Notes: generated from the letters alone by a model not told the origin. 64,000 nucleotides of DNA from Diphasiastrum complanatum (GCA_029204225.1 CM055101.1:31648519-31712518); one strand, 5' to 3'; shown: positions 34,932 to 48,368, numbered from the stretch's first letter. A program made the numbers and translations.

Positions 34932-37042
34932 TGCAGCATGAGGATATTGTCCAGGTTTAGAGACAGATCCGACCGCCATGGCCGGGCTCAAACCCCTCTT
35001 GCACAGTGCCTTGAATTGTAGCTTTTCCTTTGCTGTCTTAAGATACCACCAATGGACTTTAACTCGATCTTCCCTACTTGGATCGGATGTCAGTAAATGC
35101 TCATGCATGCGCCCAAAAAAGTATCCACTGGCAGCAAGCCCGGCATGAACTTTCTGGTTAACATTACAAGGTTTAAATTTTCACTGAATGCTTATCCTAA
35201 AACTATGTGATCTGAAGATAATCAGCATTCAATTAACCAAGCTTGAAATGCGTTTTGGGCAGAATGTAAGAAATGCGAGCAGATATCAATGGGATATTTG
35301 TTATATCAACAAAGACTACAACTAAACAGAATCTCTAAACTAATATTTCTGCTACTGAAAAAGTACCTCTTTTATAGTTGGCTTACATATAGATTTTGGA
35401 TGGCGATATCAAACAGGCTTCACAGCAATTGCCTCCCCTGCTTCAGAGCCACATACATTGATCTGGTCAGGTAGCGACTCAGCAATAACCAAGAGAAAAT
35501 ATAACTCTAAAATTTCATAAAAAGTATCATAAAGTGAAAGCCATGAGCCAAGCCCAAGCTTATTTGGATCCATTGTAGGAAAATGATCAAGCTATGATTC
35601 TCTACGATACACACTAAAATGATCTTCATCGTTACAAAGTCTGCTTCCTGTTCATGTGAGCAACAAGAGCTCTATAAGTTCTGATAAACCATGCTAGCCC
35701 AAGCTAAGATTCATGAGGCTCCTAGGTATCCCTTTTCCTCACCAAGATGGAGCTTGCACCTTATCAAGGGATGCAATAGACACTCCTATTGAACTCGGCT
35801 ACAGCAGGGTGTAGTTTGAGGATTTCAAATAACTCGCTGAACTAAAAGATAGATTATTCACAGCGTAGCAAGCAAACAATAGGATGTTACTCGAGATACA
35901 CATGCTTTGATTTCATGTCTGTATTGATGCATCAAGGATCTGCTCAAAGGGAAATAAACTTTGCACTTCACTATATTATTGCAAGTCCACATAGCAAATA
36001 CCACAGGTGGTGTTCCACATACCAAAAACAGGACAATCAAGCAAAGGCTTAAGAATAAAGCGCTTAAAATCAGAATGAAAGGGCTTTACCCTCACTGGCA
36101 ATGCAAAGAGCTTACCCTAGAAAGGCCCCATTTGCTGATGCGGTGTAAGAGAAGAAACCTCCGCTTCCCAAGTCTCCTATAACCCTACCGACACCCTAGG
36201 CTTCCCAAACGATGCACACAAGGAATGCTGACTATACGGGCTGCACACAGGCGCAACAATATCTGAAACACAGAAGAACCGTCCGCAATTTTCCACAAGC
36301 TCTACAGCCCACAACCAAAAAAATGCCCTTCTTCTTCTTCTGCTGCTGCTGCCGCCGCGCTATACCTTTTGTCAGAGCCCAGCAGCACACAACTAAATGT
36401 GCTCAATCTCGCAGCCGATCACTGCGTGAATACGCCCAAAGCTCTAAATGCGCCTTGCTGTGCAGATAAGGATAGCAGGGCAAGGCATGGATCTTGCCTT
36501 TCCACGATCAAATGCAACAAACACAGAGAGTAACGATCCTCTTTCTGCCTGTCTGTCTGTCTATCTGTATCTCTCTCTGTCTATCTGTAATCTGTGTATC
36601 TCTCTCTCTCTCTCTCTCTCTTTTCTCTCTGTTTTTCTTTTTCTATGCATATATATGTAATACATGAGAGAGAGGATTTAAATATTATTACAGAAGAAGT
36701 GAAGAAAGAGGGTGCTCTAACACGAAAGGGCGACCGATGGCTTTCAGGAAAATAATAGGAGGCGATTTTCGCCGCAGCGAATAGGATATCGCCACGTGTG
36801 GAGATGACACCCGGAGACATCCCGGTGGTTGCTGGATGGAGACGTGGCAGAATCTGGAAGCTGTTGACAGAGTCCAACGGCGCGGCCTTAGCTCCTCCAT
36901 GGTCCCATGAGGGTGAGAGGGGAGACGCGGCATAGACCGGGTTGCCATCACACCTTTTCTATTGTTTTGTTTTGGGGGGGTTTTTTTATACCTTTTAGGT
37001 TTGCTACTTGGCCCTCCCTGGAGGGCACACCGCCAACAGTGA
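34932..37042 (-). other. Upstream region of the epimerase gene
   Basis: Should hold the 5' untranslated region and promoter. Notable are a CT-rich stretch at 36540-36630 (CTGT and CT repeats), which would read as GA repeats on the gene strand and is common in plant core promoters, and an ACGTG-containing stretch near 36793-36850 (CCACGTGTGG, GACGTGGC). An intron in the 5' untranslated region is possible but not proven. No TATA box is called. Confidence 0.45.
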
Positions 37043-37115
37043 GATTAGTTTGCTTACCAAAAGCCTTTTTCTTCTTCAAGCATTCCGAAGCAAAATGCCC
37101 CTTCTTACCACAATC
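37043..37115 (-). pseudogene. Copia gag zinc-knuckle fragment
   Basis: On the minus strand DCGKKGHFASECLKKKKAFG. It closely matches the zinc knuckle of copia family B at 45505-45560 (CGKKGHFASECLKKKKAQE). Isolated fragment. Confidence 0.75.
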
Positions 37116-39765
37116 GAGTTCGTGTGCCCAGGTAGGCGTGTAATGAGAGGAGAGAGAATCTTCATTTTAGAGAAAGAATGCCAGTTTTTTAAGAGAGAAC
37201 ATAACAACATTTTAAATTAATGGAGAGAGAAATCCAAGTGCATATTTCTCCATCCGGAATACAATGGACACTAGAGTTCCTGGCATTACGAGAGTGGTAA
37301 GATACTATGATAGTATGTTAAAGGCTAAGATGTGACTCTCAAGTTTTGAGCAATAAAATGAGTTTTTCTCTCATTTTCTTCTATTCTTCTAGATTTTTCT
37401 TGATATGTAAAACCTTGTCTTCTCTTACTAAGGGAAAGCATCACCACATATCATCATGAGCTCATCGTTACAAATGGATCCAACAACTAATCTTATCCAA
37501 CAATGTATTCTAGTCCTCTAGTTCTAATGTGTATATTAACTCAATAAAATCCAAAAGAAAATGTTATTTACATCAAATGAATTAAGTAACTTTCTACAAG
37601 TTTAACCTATCTCCTTGCATGTGCATTGAGAGGTAGAAAAAGGAGAGGGAATATTCTTAAAAGAAAGCTTCTAAAATGTACTTTTTTTAGTACCTTTGTG
37701 TTCCATACGTACTACATTACTATGGTTAAGGTGTCCTAAATGTTGTAGGTGGGGATCATATTGATAAGATCTTGTATGGACGGAATACCTTATCATTAAA
37801 TGAGAATGTGTTTGGGACCACCGTAAGGTTGAGCATCCTCTTCAGGAATTGATAGACATAGTGGTCAAACCATTTATGTTCTTAAAACATGTCATACACT
37901 TAACATGGAGTCCACCTTATGCTTGATAGTTTCAACTCGAAGATCTCTAAGCAAGATTTACCTATAGGTAAGGGTGGTTCAAATATAGCTTGTCATGACT
38001 ATGTTTTCTAGCAATGTCTAAATTGGACTTGTAGTAGACCATATATATACATGTTCTATGGAATTTGTTATCTTATCTGTAAAATTGTTTGGTACTTGGA
38101 TTTTATTATGTGCAATAGTATAGTAGAGAAGGAGTATATTACCCTCAACCATCACCAGAGCTGCCCTAGTTCAATATGTTTAGATGGTTTAGTAACAAGG
38201 CATTAAAGGAGGGTAATCACATGTGTCTTACAAGGTTTAAGAATAGCCAACTTTTCCATAGACTCTACATGTCATGCCTCTTTTCAAGATGAAAACCTTA
38301 GGTTTTAGCTTCCCCAATCTCATACTTATGCCCCTAGTACCTGTGTAGAGAGAATAAATTTCTAGATTGTCCTTCCTCTTATTAATAATGGCAATCTCTT
38401 TGTTGGTGGAGACCTCAACATTATGAAGAGGAAGGTCCTTCAGTTATCTCATCTATTATTTGGTTTGCTGAAATCCTTGGCTCTTACATCAAACTTATTA
38501 TATTCCTTAACTATTTCCAACAACTTTAGCCACCAGTTGGACTAAATGTTGATTGGGAATATACTTTCATTCAACATGTCTTGGTAGATGATGTGTTTGT
38601 TAAATGATATCCTGTGGAAATGATGGGCTTTGGTACTCTATCTAATCACTCCTCTACTGGATGTGAGCATCACCTCACCAAACTCCCATGTGCTATAAAG
38701 AGAATTCATTTACATCATGAACAACTTTATTTCATTCATAAAAGCAACTACCAATGCCATTTAATAGACTTAAGAGTCTCTTAACTTCCAAAACTCCAAG
38801 ATAAACTTCTAATTGATCAGTGAGTGATCCTTCCTTGGGCATGGAAATCTTACAAATCCAAAGCGAGTGCCTTCATGTATTTTTGCTTGAAGACATCCTT
38901 TCTCACATACTCAGAATTAGAGAGCATAGGGCCATTCCAATCTTATTTCACAAATTTCAACTTCTCTATCTTACAAAACTATAAAAAATAGGTTACAAGG
39001 GCATTGTTTTATTGCATAAATGCAATCTTAATTGGCTAGAAAAAAAGATCTCTCTTCTTCCTTTCTTGATACCTTTGATTTTTTGAAAGAAGCTTTAAAT
39101 TTTCACATGGTTCTCAATGAAACTGAGATAATTCATCTTGGTTCCATGAATTTCCTAGCATCTCGTTAGCCCATTTTTCCCTCGACCATTCCTTCCAAAA
39201 AAACATGCATGGAAAATATTTGTTGAATGAATATGGCCTCATGATGTAATGATAGGTGATCTTCCTATTTGTGCTTGAGAAACTAATAAGATGCTCTCAA
39301 AAATTTCTCTCGTCTTGAGATTATCCCTATAGTCTTCCTAAATTGGTGGGAGCACATCAAGCACAAGCTCCTAACCACAATAACACAAGCTTCTTATATG
39401 TGAACCTTTTCCTCCTAGATTATTGTAAACTTATCTTGGCAAGGACCTTAAACTTCAAAGAAAATAGCCCATAGGTTTGATGCCAATAAACTATTAAAAC
39501 TAAGCTCAATGAAAATCATAGCATAATACAACATAACGTAGATAGGCCAAAAAGATTGTCCCATTAGAAAAAATTGTATTATATACAACCAAGCACCTAT
39601 GTAAACCAGTCACATGGTACTTTAAAATTCATATATCAAGATTTTTGACATCGATGTGTGCCTTGTGCAATGATTGAATTGAAAACTTAGCCTTCATAAG
39701 TGGAGGAAAGGCAAAAGAGACAGTTCTAATGTCAAACTTCAAGATCTTCATAGTACTTTCATTTT

Positions 39766-39768
<3 letters not shown>
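37116..39768. other. No recognised gene
   Basis: 2.6 kb of AT-rich sequence with only short random frames. Probably decayed repeat DNA. Confidence 0.45.
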
Positions 39769-39807
<39 letters not shown>

Positions 39808-39873
39808 GGAGGGAGGGAGGGAGGGAGGGAGGGAGGGAGGGAGGGAGGGAGGGAGGGAGGGAGGGAGGGAGGG
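39769..39873. repeat. Compound microsatellite (AG)n(GGGA)n
   Basis: About 35 bp of AG followed by about 70 bp of GGGA repeats. It borders the primer-site duplication of a copia element. Confidence 0.97.
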
Positions 39874-39905
39874 TTTCTATGCACAACGAAATGAGTTCTT
39901 GTATT

Positions 39906-39970
39906 GGGAATTATTTTATCAGCTCTGATACCACTCTTGGGAATTATTTTATCAGCTTTGATACCACTCT
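39906..39970 (-). repeat. Duplicated primer-binding segment
   Basis: A segment of about 33 bp is present twice head to tail. On the minus strand each copy holds GAGTGGTATCA(G/A)AGC, which is the tRNA-iMet primer site with its spacer. The copy next to the LTR has an A in place of G. Confidence 0.85.
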
Positions 39971-40745
39971 TGTTGAATGCGAGATCCAATCAAGAGAAAA
40001 CTCAACATATAAATTATAATAGAATCTTTACCGATATGTTGATTCAGACTATTACTTAGATCATCGGCAAGAGGAATATCTTAGTAGGTGTCGAAGACAA
40101 CCATGAAGGGAGCAAAACAGTTAGGCATCTAAGACAACCATGCTTCCTTTGAGATTAGATATTCCGAATGAGTTGTGGAATGAGTATCAGTGTGAGAGAG
40201 AAATTATCAGAAAGCATTCGACAGTGGAACACGTGGAACACACATAAAAAAATAGAGAATATGGATTAAGCTGTTGTAAACACAATGATCATATCACGAT
40301 TCTGTGCCCGAGAATGGTTCATGGTAATAGCACACTATGTGTTGTGATCTTACTATGCTAGTTACAGATTGAATACTATCTCTACTTTTTGAATAACTTT
40401 CACTCATTCTAAAATCTCTGATCCTATGGAATCAGATAATTTTGATACAATGGAGTTCACGGAGGAACTCTGAATCATGATTCCATAGATTGACTCTGAT
40501 TACATACATTCATGTATGCATATCACTTACTATCAATAGTGTGTTGCTGTTATACCAAGATGTCGAGTCGGTGAAGTCGATGTCATCAAAGTCGATCATG
40601 CTTCTGCTTCAAGTCGATGTATTGCACAGACTATTCGACTTATGCGAGTAATACTACATGCCTTTATAGAGAGAGAATATTTACATAATATACTTGGACT
40701 CAGGAAATGGATGTAGGTGAGTAGGAGTAAAGATTAACTCCAGCA
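39971..40745 (-). mobile_element. Copia LTR with internal sequence on both sides
   Basis: Minus strand. The LTR begins TGCTGGAGTTAATC at 40745, directly after the purine tract CAGGGGGAG, and ends TTCAACA at 39971, directly before a primer site. About 775 bp. Purine tract and RNase H lie on one side and primer site on the other, so this single LTR is the 3' LTR of one copy and the 5' LTR of another. Confidence 0.75.
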
Positions 40746-40828
40746 CTCCCCCTGAAGCTTAACTCCTAGGATCTTGAATGAAGCTAAGTGAGTTGCATAA
40801 ATTAACATGATTTTTCCTCGATAGAGGC

Positions 40829-41420
40829 TTAGTCAGTATGATAGTAACTTAAATCGACAATCTTGTTTAGAACTTTCTCTCTAAGAAAATGAAATTTAAC
40901 TTTAATGTGTTTAGTTTTAGAGTGAGTTCGTGGGTTCAGAGATAGAGTTATATAGCTCTGATTGTCGTAATAGAGTATAGTTGGTCTGAATTGAGGGATC
41001 ATAAGATCATGGAGCAATCTTCTGAGCCAAATGATTTCCTTCACTGCAGAGGTGGTCGCGACATATTTGGACTCTGTGGAAGACAAAGAAATGCATTTTT
41101 TCTTCCGACTATTCCATGAAATGGGTCCTCTTGCTAGAAAGCAAAGATAGCCAGAAGTGGATTTTCACGTGTCCACATCTCCAGCCCAATCAGAGTCGGA
41201 ATAAACAAGTAATGTGAGAGCATCCTCTGTAATTTCATTATAACATAGAGCATAGTACTTTATGGCTTGAATGTATCATAATACTCTTAGTAGAGCTTTC
41301 TAGTGAGATAGGTCAGGATTCGACATAAATTGTGCCAATGTGCTAACTACATAGGCAAGATAGGGTCACGTGCAGACCATGGCATACGTGATTGATCCAA
41401 CTATTGACTGATAGGGGTAT
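40829..41420 (-). pseudogene. Copia RNase H fragment
   Basis: Minus strand. It reads IVGSITYAMVCTRPYLAYVV, then LVYSDSDWAGDVDT with a stop, STSGYLCFL, SSTESKYVATTSAVKEIIWL and SKTKHIKVKFHFLRE. These are the conserved blocks of copia RNase H and the pol end. Several stops. It leads into the purine tract and LTR to its left. Confidence 0.85.
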
Positions 41421-43420
41421 TTGCACTATTTTTATCCCATATGTACCCGATGTCAAATGCTTACTATAGCCCAATCTCCATCAAGGTGATTACCTCTCCG
41501 AGGAAAAAATATGAATAGATATCTTAGCTGATCTTTTGATCTTGTAAGTAATCCTTCTTTTAACCGATTAAGTATAACTAGAATCTGAACTATGATTTTT
41601 CAATCATAATTCATCGGATTCTTGTCCTATACTCAGTAAAAGAAGGTAACTACCAATGATTAGAAGAACTTTAAGTTCAGAGTCATCTCTAGTTTAGCGA
41701 ATACGGCCGACCAAAAGTGACCAGCGAACTTCGAATCACGAATGTTCATAATGCCACTTTGGTAATCCATAAAGCCAAAACAGATACTCAAATAATTACT
41801 TGGTTTTTATCCAGATAAACATAGTCGATTTGGTAAGATGGCCAGTCATTACCAAAATTCCACTATCTCATTTATTCATCCGGGGTAATATACCAATCAC
41901 AATCCTTTCTTATGGATTAGGTATATCCTAGAATCTGAGCTAAGATTCAACAATCCCAACTCTCCAGATTCCCAAAACCATACCATATCATAAGAGTACA
42001 TCAAGAGAATGCATTACAATTCTTAAAAGACACATGAGTTGTTCTTGAAAGTCCTTTCCATCTGGAAATTTCAAGACTTTTACAACTCACACACGGTGCC
42101 AATATAAGAATTGTAATTTAAAAAATGCCTTTACTTTAGACATGGCACAAATTATCATTCCAAAGTTAGGGTCTCAATAAGAATACGTCTAGATTTTCCT
42201 CTTAAGTTCTAATCTAGAATAACTTAAGATATATCGGAACCTCATTATATGAAGTTCTAACTTTTTGGCAACCAACAACTATTCAACTCTTATGAGTCTT
42301 CCGAAATAGCATTCTATCAAATCCAAACAGGAAAGGATAAGACCAAAAAGTCTCGTGTATTCTATGCACACACATTTTGTAAAACGAATCCAAAATGACT
42401 CATAGACGTTGTGACTTATAAGCAATACATTTCAACAATAATATCCATAAGTAGGATTTCTATTGTTGATTTACAACAACTAGCTCAGAAGTAGCGCTCC
42501 TGACTCGACTAGCTGTATCGAATTTAGAAAATATTTAAATGTCTCGGTGTGGTACCAAAACACCACATTTAATCTGATTCTAAATCAATTTTAGGTCAAT
42601 ATGCAAATCTCAATGAGAAATTACTATAACCCAGTGAGAAATTGTCTCAAACACAATTCTCATCAATATGCCTATGTACCAACAACTAGTTTATGCATGC
42701 AAATTAACTTAGTTCACAGAATACTTTGTAGATCCACAGGCTTAGAAGTTTGTACCAAAGGTTTTAATGATCCCACAAAGATTCTCTACATAGCATATTT
42801 CTATAGATAACTCCTGATCTGTACATAACACTTTCATAATCGAGAATCATGTAACTTGGTTATCCTCTAAGAGAGAATATTTCTCAAAGAGTGCTATTTC
42901 ATATCCAAAATCTCAACCAGAGACTACTCAAAAGAATATATTGCTAGCATGAATTTCCTTCTTTGCATCAACCCACGGATCTCAGTTTATACTAAGATCA
43001 AGTTGACTATTATCAGCAAGGAATAGGTTTCAAGAACCACCATCTTGCAATAGAATTACCAAGTTCTGACCCAAATTAATCGGACTTGTTATCAGCCACT
43101 TTTCTACCGCAAGAGTACTTTCTTAATTTCTCCCCTTTAAATTTTCAACCCAGATATCAACTATAATCCATAAAGGATTTCTGTGGTATCTAAATATCCT
43201 ATCGTTTCTGATTCATATAATAGGTCCATCATCGATATAACAGATTCCTTGTTGAATCTTAGACCGATGTTTCTCCTTGATAATTCTCTTTTCTTCCTAC
43301 TTCTCCCCCTTTTTAACAGGAAACACCACGAGTTTATAAGGGGTGCAGATCATTTGAGATTTTCACAGGAGAAGAGTCTAAGAAGAGATCCGAGAAAATC
43401 TTAAAATCCAAAAGAAGTGT
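41421..43420. other. No recognised gene
   Basis: 2 kb of AT-rich sequence, probably old repeat DNA. A stretch with CTTCTCCCCCTTTTTAAC (near 43296) looks like a purine tract on the minus strand. Confidence 0.4.
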
Positions 43421-43429
43421 TGCATCATT

Positions 43430-44125
43430 GTAAATAAGAAAAATTGCCTACATTGGCAAATCTAGCCATGTAGAATATTGTACATTTTGTCAATATTGTT
43501 TGTTGGTTACTTGAATGGCCAAAGTGCCACTTGTACATACACACCTAAAGTAGGTTACCACGAGTCAAGAGGAGGGGTTGTGTCCATTTGGTAGTGATTC
43601 CTACTTTGTAGGATCTAGACCATGATTTATGATGAGATTTGTACCTACCATGCACCTACCAAGTATGACTCTTGGATCTAGGCTAGGGTTTTCACATTAG
43701 GGCAAGAAAATGGAGTCTACTTCCTTATTACATGCTGGATTTTCACCTAACTTAGCAAAGGAAGTGTGTTTTACTATGTATTCTCATTCTCCATAGTGAG
43801 AAGAAAGAAACTTTTTGGAGCCTCAAGGAGAAACTCGAGTTTCCTCTCATTGTATGGTGATTACTCTTGATTTCCAATAAAACCCAGCTTTGGCACTTTG
43901 TAAACACTGTCTACAGGCCATAATATAGCCTTATTTCAACACGTGTGGAGTTGGATTACACTAATTGATCAATGCTTTGATTGTCTCTACTTGTTTCCCA
44001 TCAAGCTGCTAAATTAGATCTTGTTTTCTGATGACTAGTTTATGATAGATTGTTTAACAAGCATACAATCACCTTGTGGATCATTCAAAGATCCATTTAT
44101 GGTCCTTAGTACTATACTTTTCACA
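43430..44125 (+). mobile_element. 5' LTR of copia family B
   Basis: The right end is well set: CTTTTCACA followed directly by the perfect primer site TGGTATCAGAGCC. The left end near 43430 (TGTAAATAAG) is a guess, since no partner LTR is in the window. Confidence 0.55.
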
Positions 44126-44138
44126 TGGTATCAGAGCC
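44126..44138 (+). promoter_or_regulatory. Primer binding site (tRNA-iMet)
   Basis: Perfect TGGTATCAGAGCC, immediately after the LTR of copia family B. Confidence 0.95.
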
Positions 44139-44758
44139 AAGAACAAGGCCATTGATCAGTGTTTGAATCTAATCCAATTTTAGCAGGTTTTGGTGCAAAA
44201 AGCTAGTTATGGAAGGGCGAGCTGGTATCCAGGTTTTGGTGAGGGAATTGGATCCCAAACTTTTTCAGGATCAAAATCTGTATTGTTCACACGTGTGGGC
44301 ATCTCTGAACCAGCATTTAATAACCCATATTCATTGGATCATAGAAAATTCATCTGGTGTCAGTTTGATGTAATTTTTGGTGCAAATCCTAGGATAAGCT
44401 ACCAAGATCACTTGTCGTTGATTAGTTTTGAATTTCTTTCATGAAAACTAATTAATCTAGGCTGATTTTAGACCTTCTTAAAGTGGAAACCAGGTCTTGA
44501 AAGTACATCAAAGTGAATGAGAGAGATAGAGTCAGTTTTTGTCCAAGAATAGCCAAGATTGGCAAGATTTGCTTGAGAGTAGTTTTCATCTCATCTTATC
44601 TTCATTCCAGCTTTGTGAGGGAGTGATAGAACTGTGATTACAGGTCCATCTGTTGGATTAGAAGTCAACATTTGAGTGAAACACTGCAAGTTAGAAACCT
44701 TTGTGAGTTTTAGGTTCAAACAAATCTAAATCTTTTGTGTAGAATCTTGCTAGTAAGA

Positions 44759-47036
44759 TGGGATCAGTGGGAGCCTACCTTCTAGAAGCTAGTGAGAGGT
44801 TAAATTCTACCAATTATGCTATTTGGAAAGTGAGGATGGAGTCACTAATGGTGCTCCAGGATCTTTATGAGTTTCTAATAGATGATGAAGATGAACCTCT
44901 AGGTGCACATGATGTGTGAGATACAAGAAGAGGTCTAGGCTTGCACTTCACTGTATTAAGATGAATGTAGGCAATGATCATTTAAGGGAAGTATCATCAT
45001 GTAAGAGTGCTAAAAAGGCTTGGGAATATTTAAAATCTATCTATGAGTCTAGTAACACTTCGAGGGTTCTCATGCTTAGGAATCAGATTCTACAAAGCAT
45101 GAAGAGAAGTGATGAGAATGCACAGAATTATGTGCTAAGAATCAAGTCTCTCAATAGGGAGTTAGCTTCCATTGGAGAGAAGATTCAAGATAGTGAGCTT
45201 GTTCAGATTGTCCTCAATGGTCTAGGGAGTGGCTTTACAAATTTGGTCCAAAGCTTTGCAATCCAAGACACTTTGCCTACTATAGAAAAGCTACACAGTG
45301 TATTAGTGGCTGAAGAGTGTAGGATGATGCATACCAATGCAAGAATGAATGCTATTTCTCTGCAAGATGGTGATGAGAAAGCTAATTTCTCATTCAAAGG
45401 CAAGAAGAAGACCAATGGCAAGAAGAAGCACTTCAAGGAGACCAAGGAGGAGGATGAGGCTTCAAGCTTAAAGGACAAGATCAAAGACAAGTCCAAGTAC
45501 AAATGTTTTCTCTGTGGAAAGAAAGGACATTTTGCTTCAGAATGTCTAAAGAAGAAGAAGGCACAAGAGAGCAAACAAAGCAACATTGCACATCAGGAGG
45601 AGGAGGAGGATGAAGAGTCATCCTTGATGGTTTCCAACAAACCACCATCATCCAAGAGCAACACCAATGATTCTTGGTGGATTGATAGTGGGGCTAGTTC
45701 CCACATGACATATCAAAAGGACATATTCTCCACTTTACTTTCTTACAATGATTTACATAGATCAATCTATACTGCAAGTAGTCAAGAATGTAAGATAAGT
45801 GAAATAGGAACAATTCCCTTGTATGTGGGATCATCCAAAAGGATGAATCTTGATAATGCTCTTTATGTTCCTAAGTTAACCAAGAATTTGCTTAGTGTTG
45901 GCTAGTTAATGGATAATGGCCTAGATGTACAATTTAAGCATGGAGTTTGTTCCATCCTTAGAAATGATGAATGTATAGCCAAAGGCTTTAAGCAAGGTAG
46001 ATTGTTTAAGCTTGATGCTAATGTTGCAGTGGAGAGTGTTAACTTGGCAAAGGTGGAGCTATCAAAGGTGGAACTGTGGCATAAAAGGTTGGGCCACCCC
46101 AACTACAAAGCCATGGAATCTATGGTTGCAAAGGAGCTTGAAGTTGGACTCCCCAAGCCTTTGTCAAAGTGTGGGAAGAGATGTGAGGCATGCAGCCTCT
46201 CAAAGGCTCACAAACTACCCTTCTCAAGATCTACATCAAGATCAAACTCTCCTTTTGAACTCATCCATTTGGATGTTGATAGTTTTTCACATGAGTCTAA
46301 TGGTGGTGCCAAGTACTATGTAATCTTCATTGATGACTATTCTAGATTTTGTTGGATGTACCTCTTGTCTAGCAAATCAATGGTGTTTGATTCTTTTGTA
46401 AAGTTCAAGACTTTGGTAGAAAATCAACTTAGTACCAAGATTAAGGTATTAAGGAGTGATAATGGAGTGAATATATCTCCAATAAGTTGATTGACTTTTG
46501 TAGTTCTAATGGCATAAAGAAGGAGTTGTCATGTCCATACACCCCTCAACAAAATGGAGTGAGTGAGAGAAGAAATAGATCTCTTTGTGAGTGTGCTAAG
46601 GCCTTAAGGCTAGATGCTTCTCTATCCAAACCATTTTGGGGTGAAGCAATAACTTGTGCAATAGATTGCCAAACCAAGCCATTGGAGGAATCACACCATT
46701 TGAAGCTCTATTTGGAGAGAAGCCCAATCTCAAGGATCTCAAAGTTTTTGGATCCACTTGCTATGTACACAATCCTTGGATAAAAGAAGGAAGGATGATG
46801 CAACATCCATCAAAGGCATCTTTGTGGGATATGGTGAGAATAGCAAAGGTTATAGAGTCTTCAATCCCATCACTAGCAAGGTGATAGTGAGTAGGGATGT
46901 TATTTTTTATGAAGGACATGCTTGTGATTTGGATGATAATGCTACTAATCATCTTGATGCCAAGGATCATGCTAGGATGGAGGAGGAGCTTCCAAGTGAA
47001 GAAGAACTTGAGGATCCACCTCAGAGTCCATGAGGA
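44759..47036 (+). pseudogene. Copia family-B gag, protease and integrase
   Basis: Starts at ATG 44759 (MGSVGAYLLEASERLNSTNY) and shifts frame near 44915. Then come the gag domain (AWEYLKSIYESSNTSRVLML), zinc knuckle CFLCGKKGHFASEC, protease WWIDSGASSHMT with catalytic D-S-G, LYVPKLTKNLLSVG with a stop at 45903, pre-integrase LWHKRLGHPNYKAM, and integrase with FELIHLDVD, VIFIDDYSRFCW and LRSDNG. A frameshift near 46470 follows, then YTPQQNGVSERRNRSL, another shift near 46665, and VFGSTCYVHN and GIFVGYGENSKGYRVFNP. Four or five breaks only, so it is moderately young. It ends at about 47036 where the sequence changes to family A. Confidence 0.92.
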
Positions 47037-47049
47037 AGAACTAGGTATG

Positions 47050-48358
47050 GACATTGGAGCCATTACCACATAAGCGCAAGACTGTCGAATGCAAATGGGT
47101 TTTCAAGCCCAAATATGGACCAGGTGGGAATGTGACAAAATACAAGGCAAGATTAGTAGCGAAAGGTTTTTGTCAGAGATACGATATTGACTACTCTAAA
47201 ACCTTCTCTCCTGTCGTCAAACATTTGTCCCTACGTCTGTTATTTGCATATGCAGCAGCTTATGACCTCAGGATCCAATTATGGATGAGAAGATAGCCTT
47301 CTTGCATGGTGAACTAGACGAAGAGGTCTACATGGATCAACCCCCAGGATATGTCTCGAATTCACTTCCTGACTATGCATGCAAAATGCATAGAAGCATC
47401 TACGGTCTGAAACAATCAGCCTGACAATGGTACAAGAAGAAAGATCAAGCCTTGAAATCATTAGGATTCAAGCCTCTGTTGGCTGATTCCAATGTATATG
47501 TCAGAGTTATAGATGGAAAGATCATCATTGTGGCTGTATATGTGGACGACACTCTGATACTTTGTAGGAGTGAGCAGCTAATTGCTGAAGTAAAGGCAGA
47601 CATCTCGAAACATTTTGAGATAGTGGATATGGGAGAAGCCAGGTGTTACCTCTAAGCTTGTACACTTGAACGGCCTCTTTGTGAAATTTGATGGCAGTCT
47701 TGATGTGAAGAGATCCTATTGAAGTTCTCCTCACAGGTGTAAGCTTGTTGAGGTCTAAAGCAGGGCCAGGTTTGTAGATGAGCCAACTTTGCACGAATCT
47801 AGGCTCGACACATTGGAAGATTGCAAAATGAATTTTGCAATATCTTCAATTAATGAGAGATTATGGCTTGTGTTATTGTCGTGATGCAGATTTTAGGATA
47901 CTTTCCTACAACGATGCTAGCTGGGCATCCCACAAGGACGACTGTAAAAGCGTCTCAGGAGGATGCACCATCACATCAGGAGCAGCAGTTCTCTAGGTCA
48001 GCAAGAAGCAGACCGTTGTAGCCCAGTCATCCTGCGAAGCAGAATATGTTGCAGCAGCAAAGATGTCCAACGAGATAATCTGGCTAAGACAGTTGTTGGA
48101 TGAATTGGACGAAACAAGGAATGAGCCTCTGGTCTTGTAGATGGACAACACCTCTGCAATACACCTGATGAAAGATCCCGTGTTCCATTCCAGAATGAAG
48201 CCCATTGTGACCAAGTACTACTTGATCAGGGATCTAGTTGAAAAGAGGATGTTGCAGACCACCTTCATCGGAACGAAAGACATGGTTGCTGACATCTTCA
48301 CCAAAGCCTTGGACAAAGGACTCTTTGAGAGACAGAGGAACAGTCTTGGGATCGTATA
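47050..48358 (+). pseudogene. Copia family-A RT and RNase H
   Basis: RT and RNase H half of a copia pol. It holds CKWVFKPKYGPGGNVTKYKA, a frameshift near 47280, MDQPPGYVSNSLPDYA, SIYGLKQSA with a TGA, KSLGFKPLLADSNVYV, catalytic YVDD in VAVYVDDTLI (near 47535-47565), then RNase H (NDASWASH, SSCEAEYVAAAKMSNEIIWL) and the end ADIFTKALDKGLFE. Several stops look like CGA-to-TGA or TGG-to-TAG changes. The RT part closely matches 8610-8930. It leads into a purine tract and the family-A LTR. Confidence 0.92.
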
Positions 48359-48368
48359 GCTATCATGC

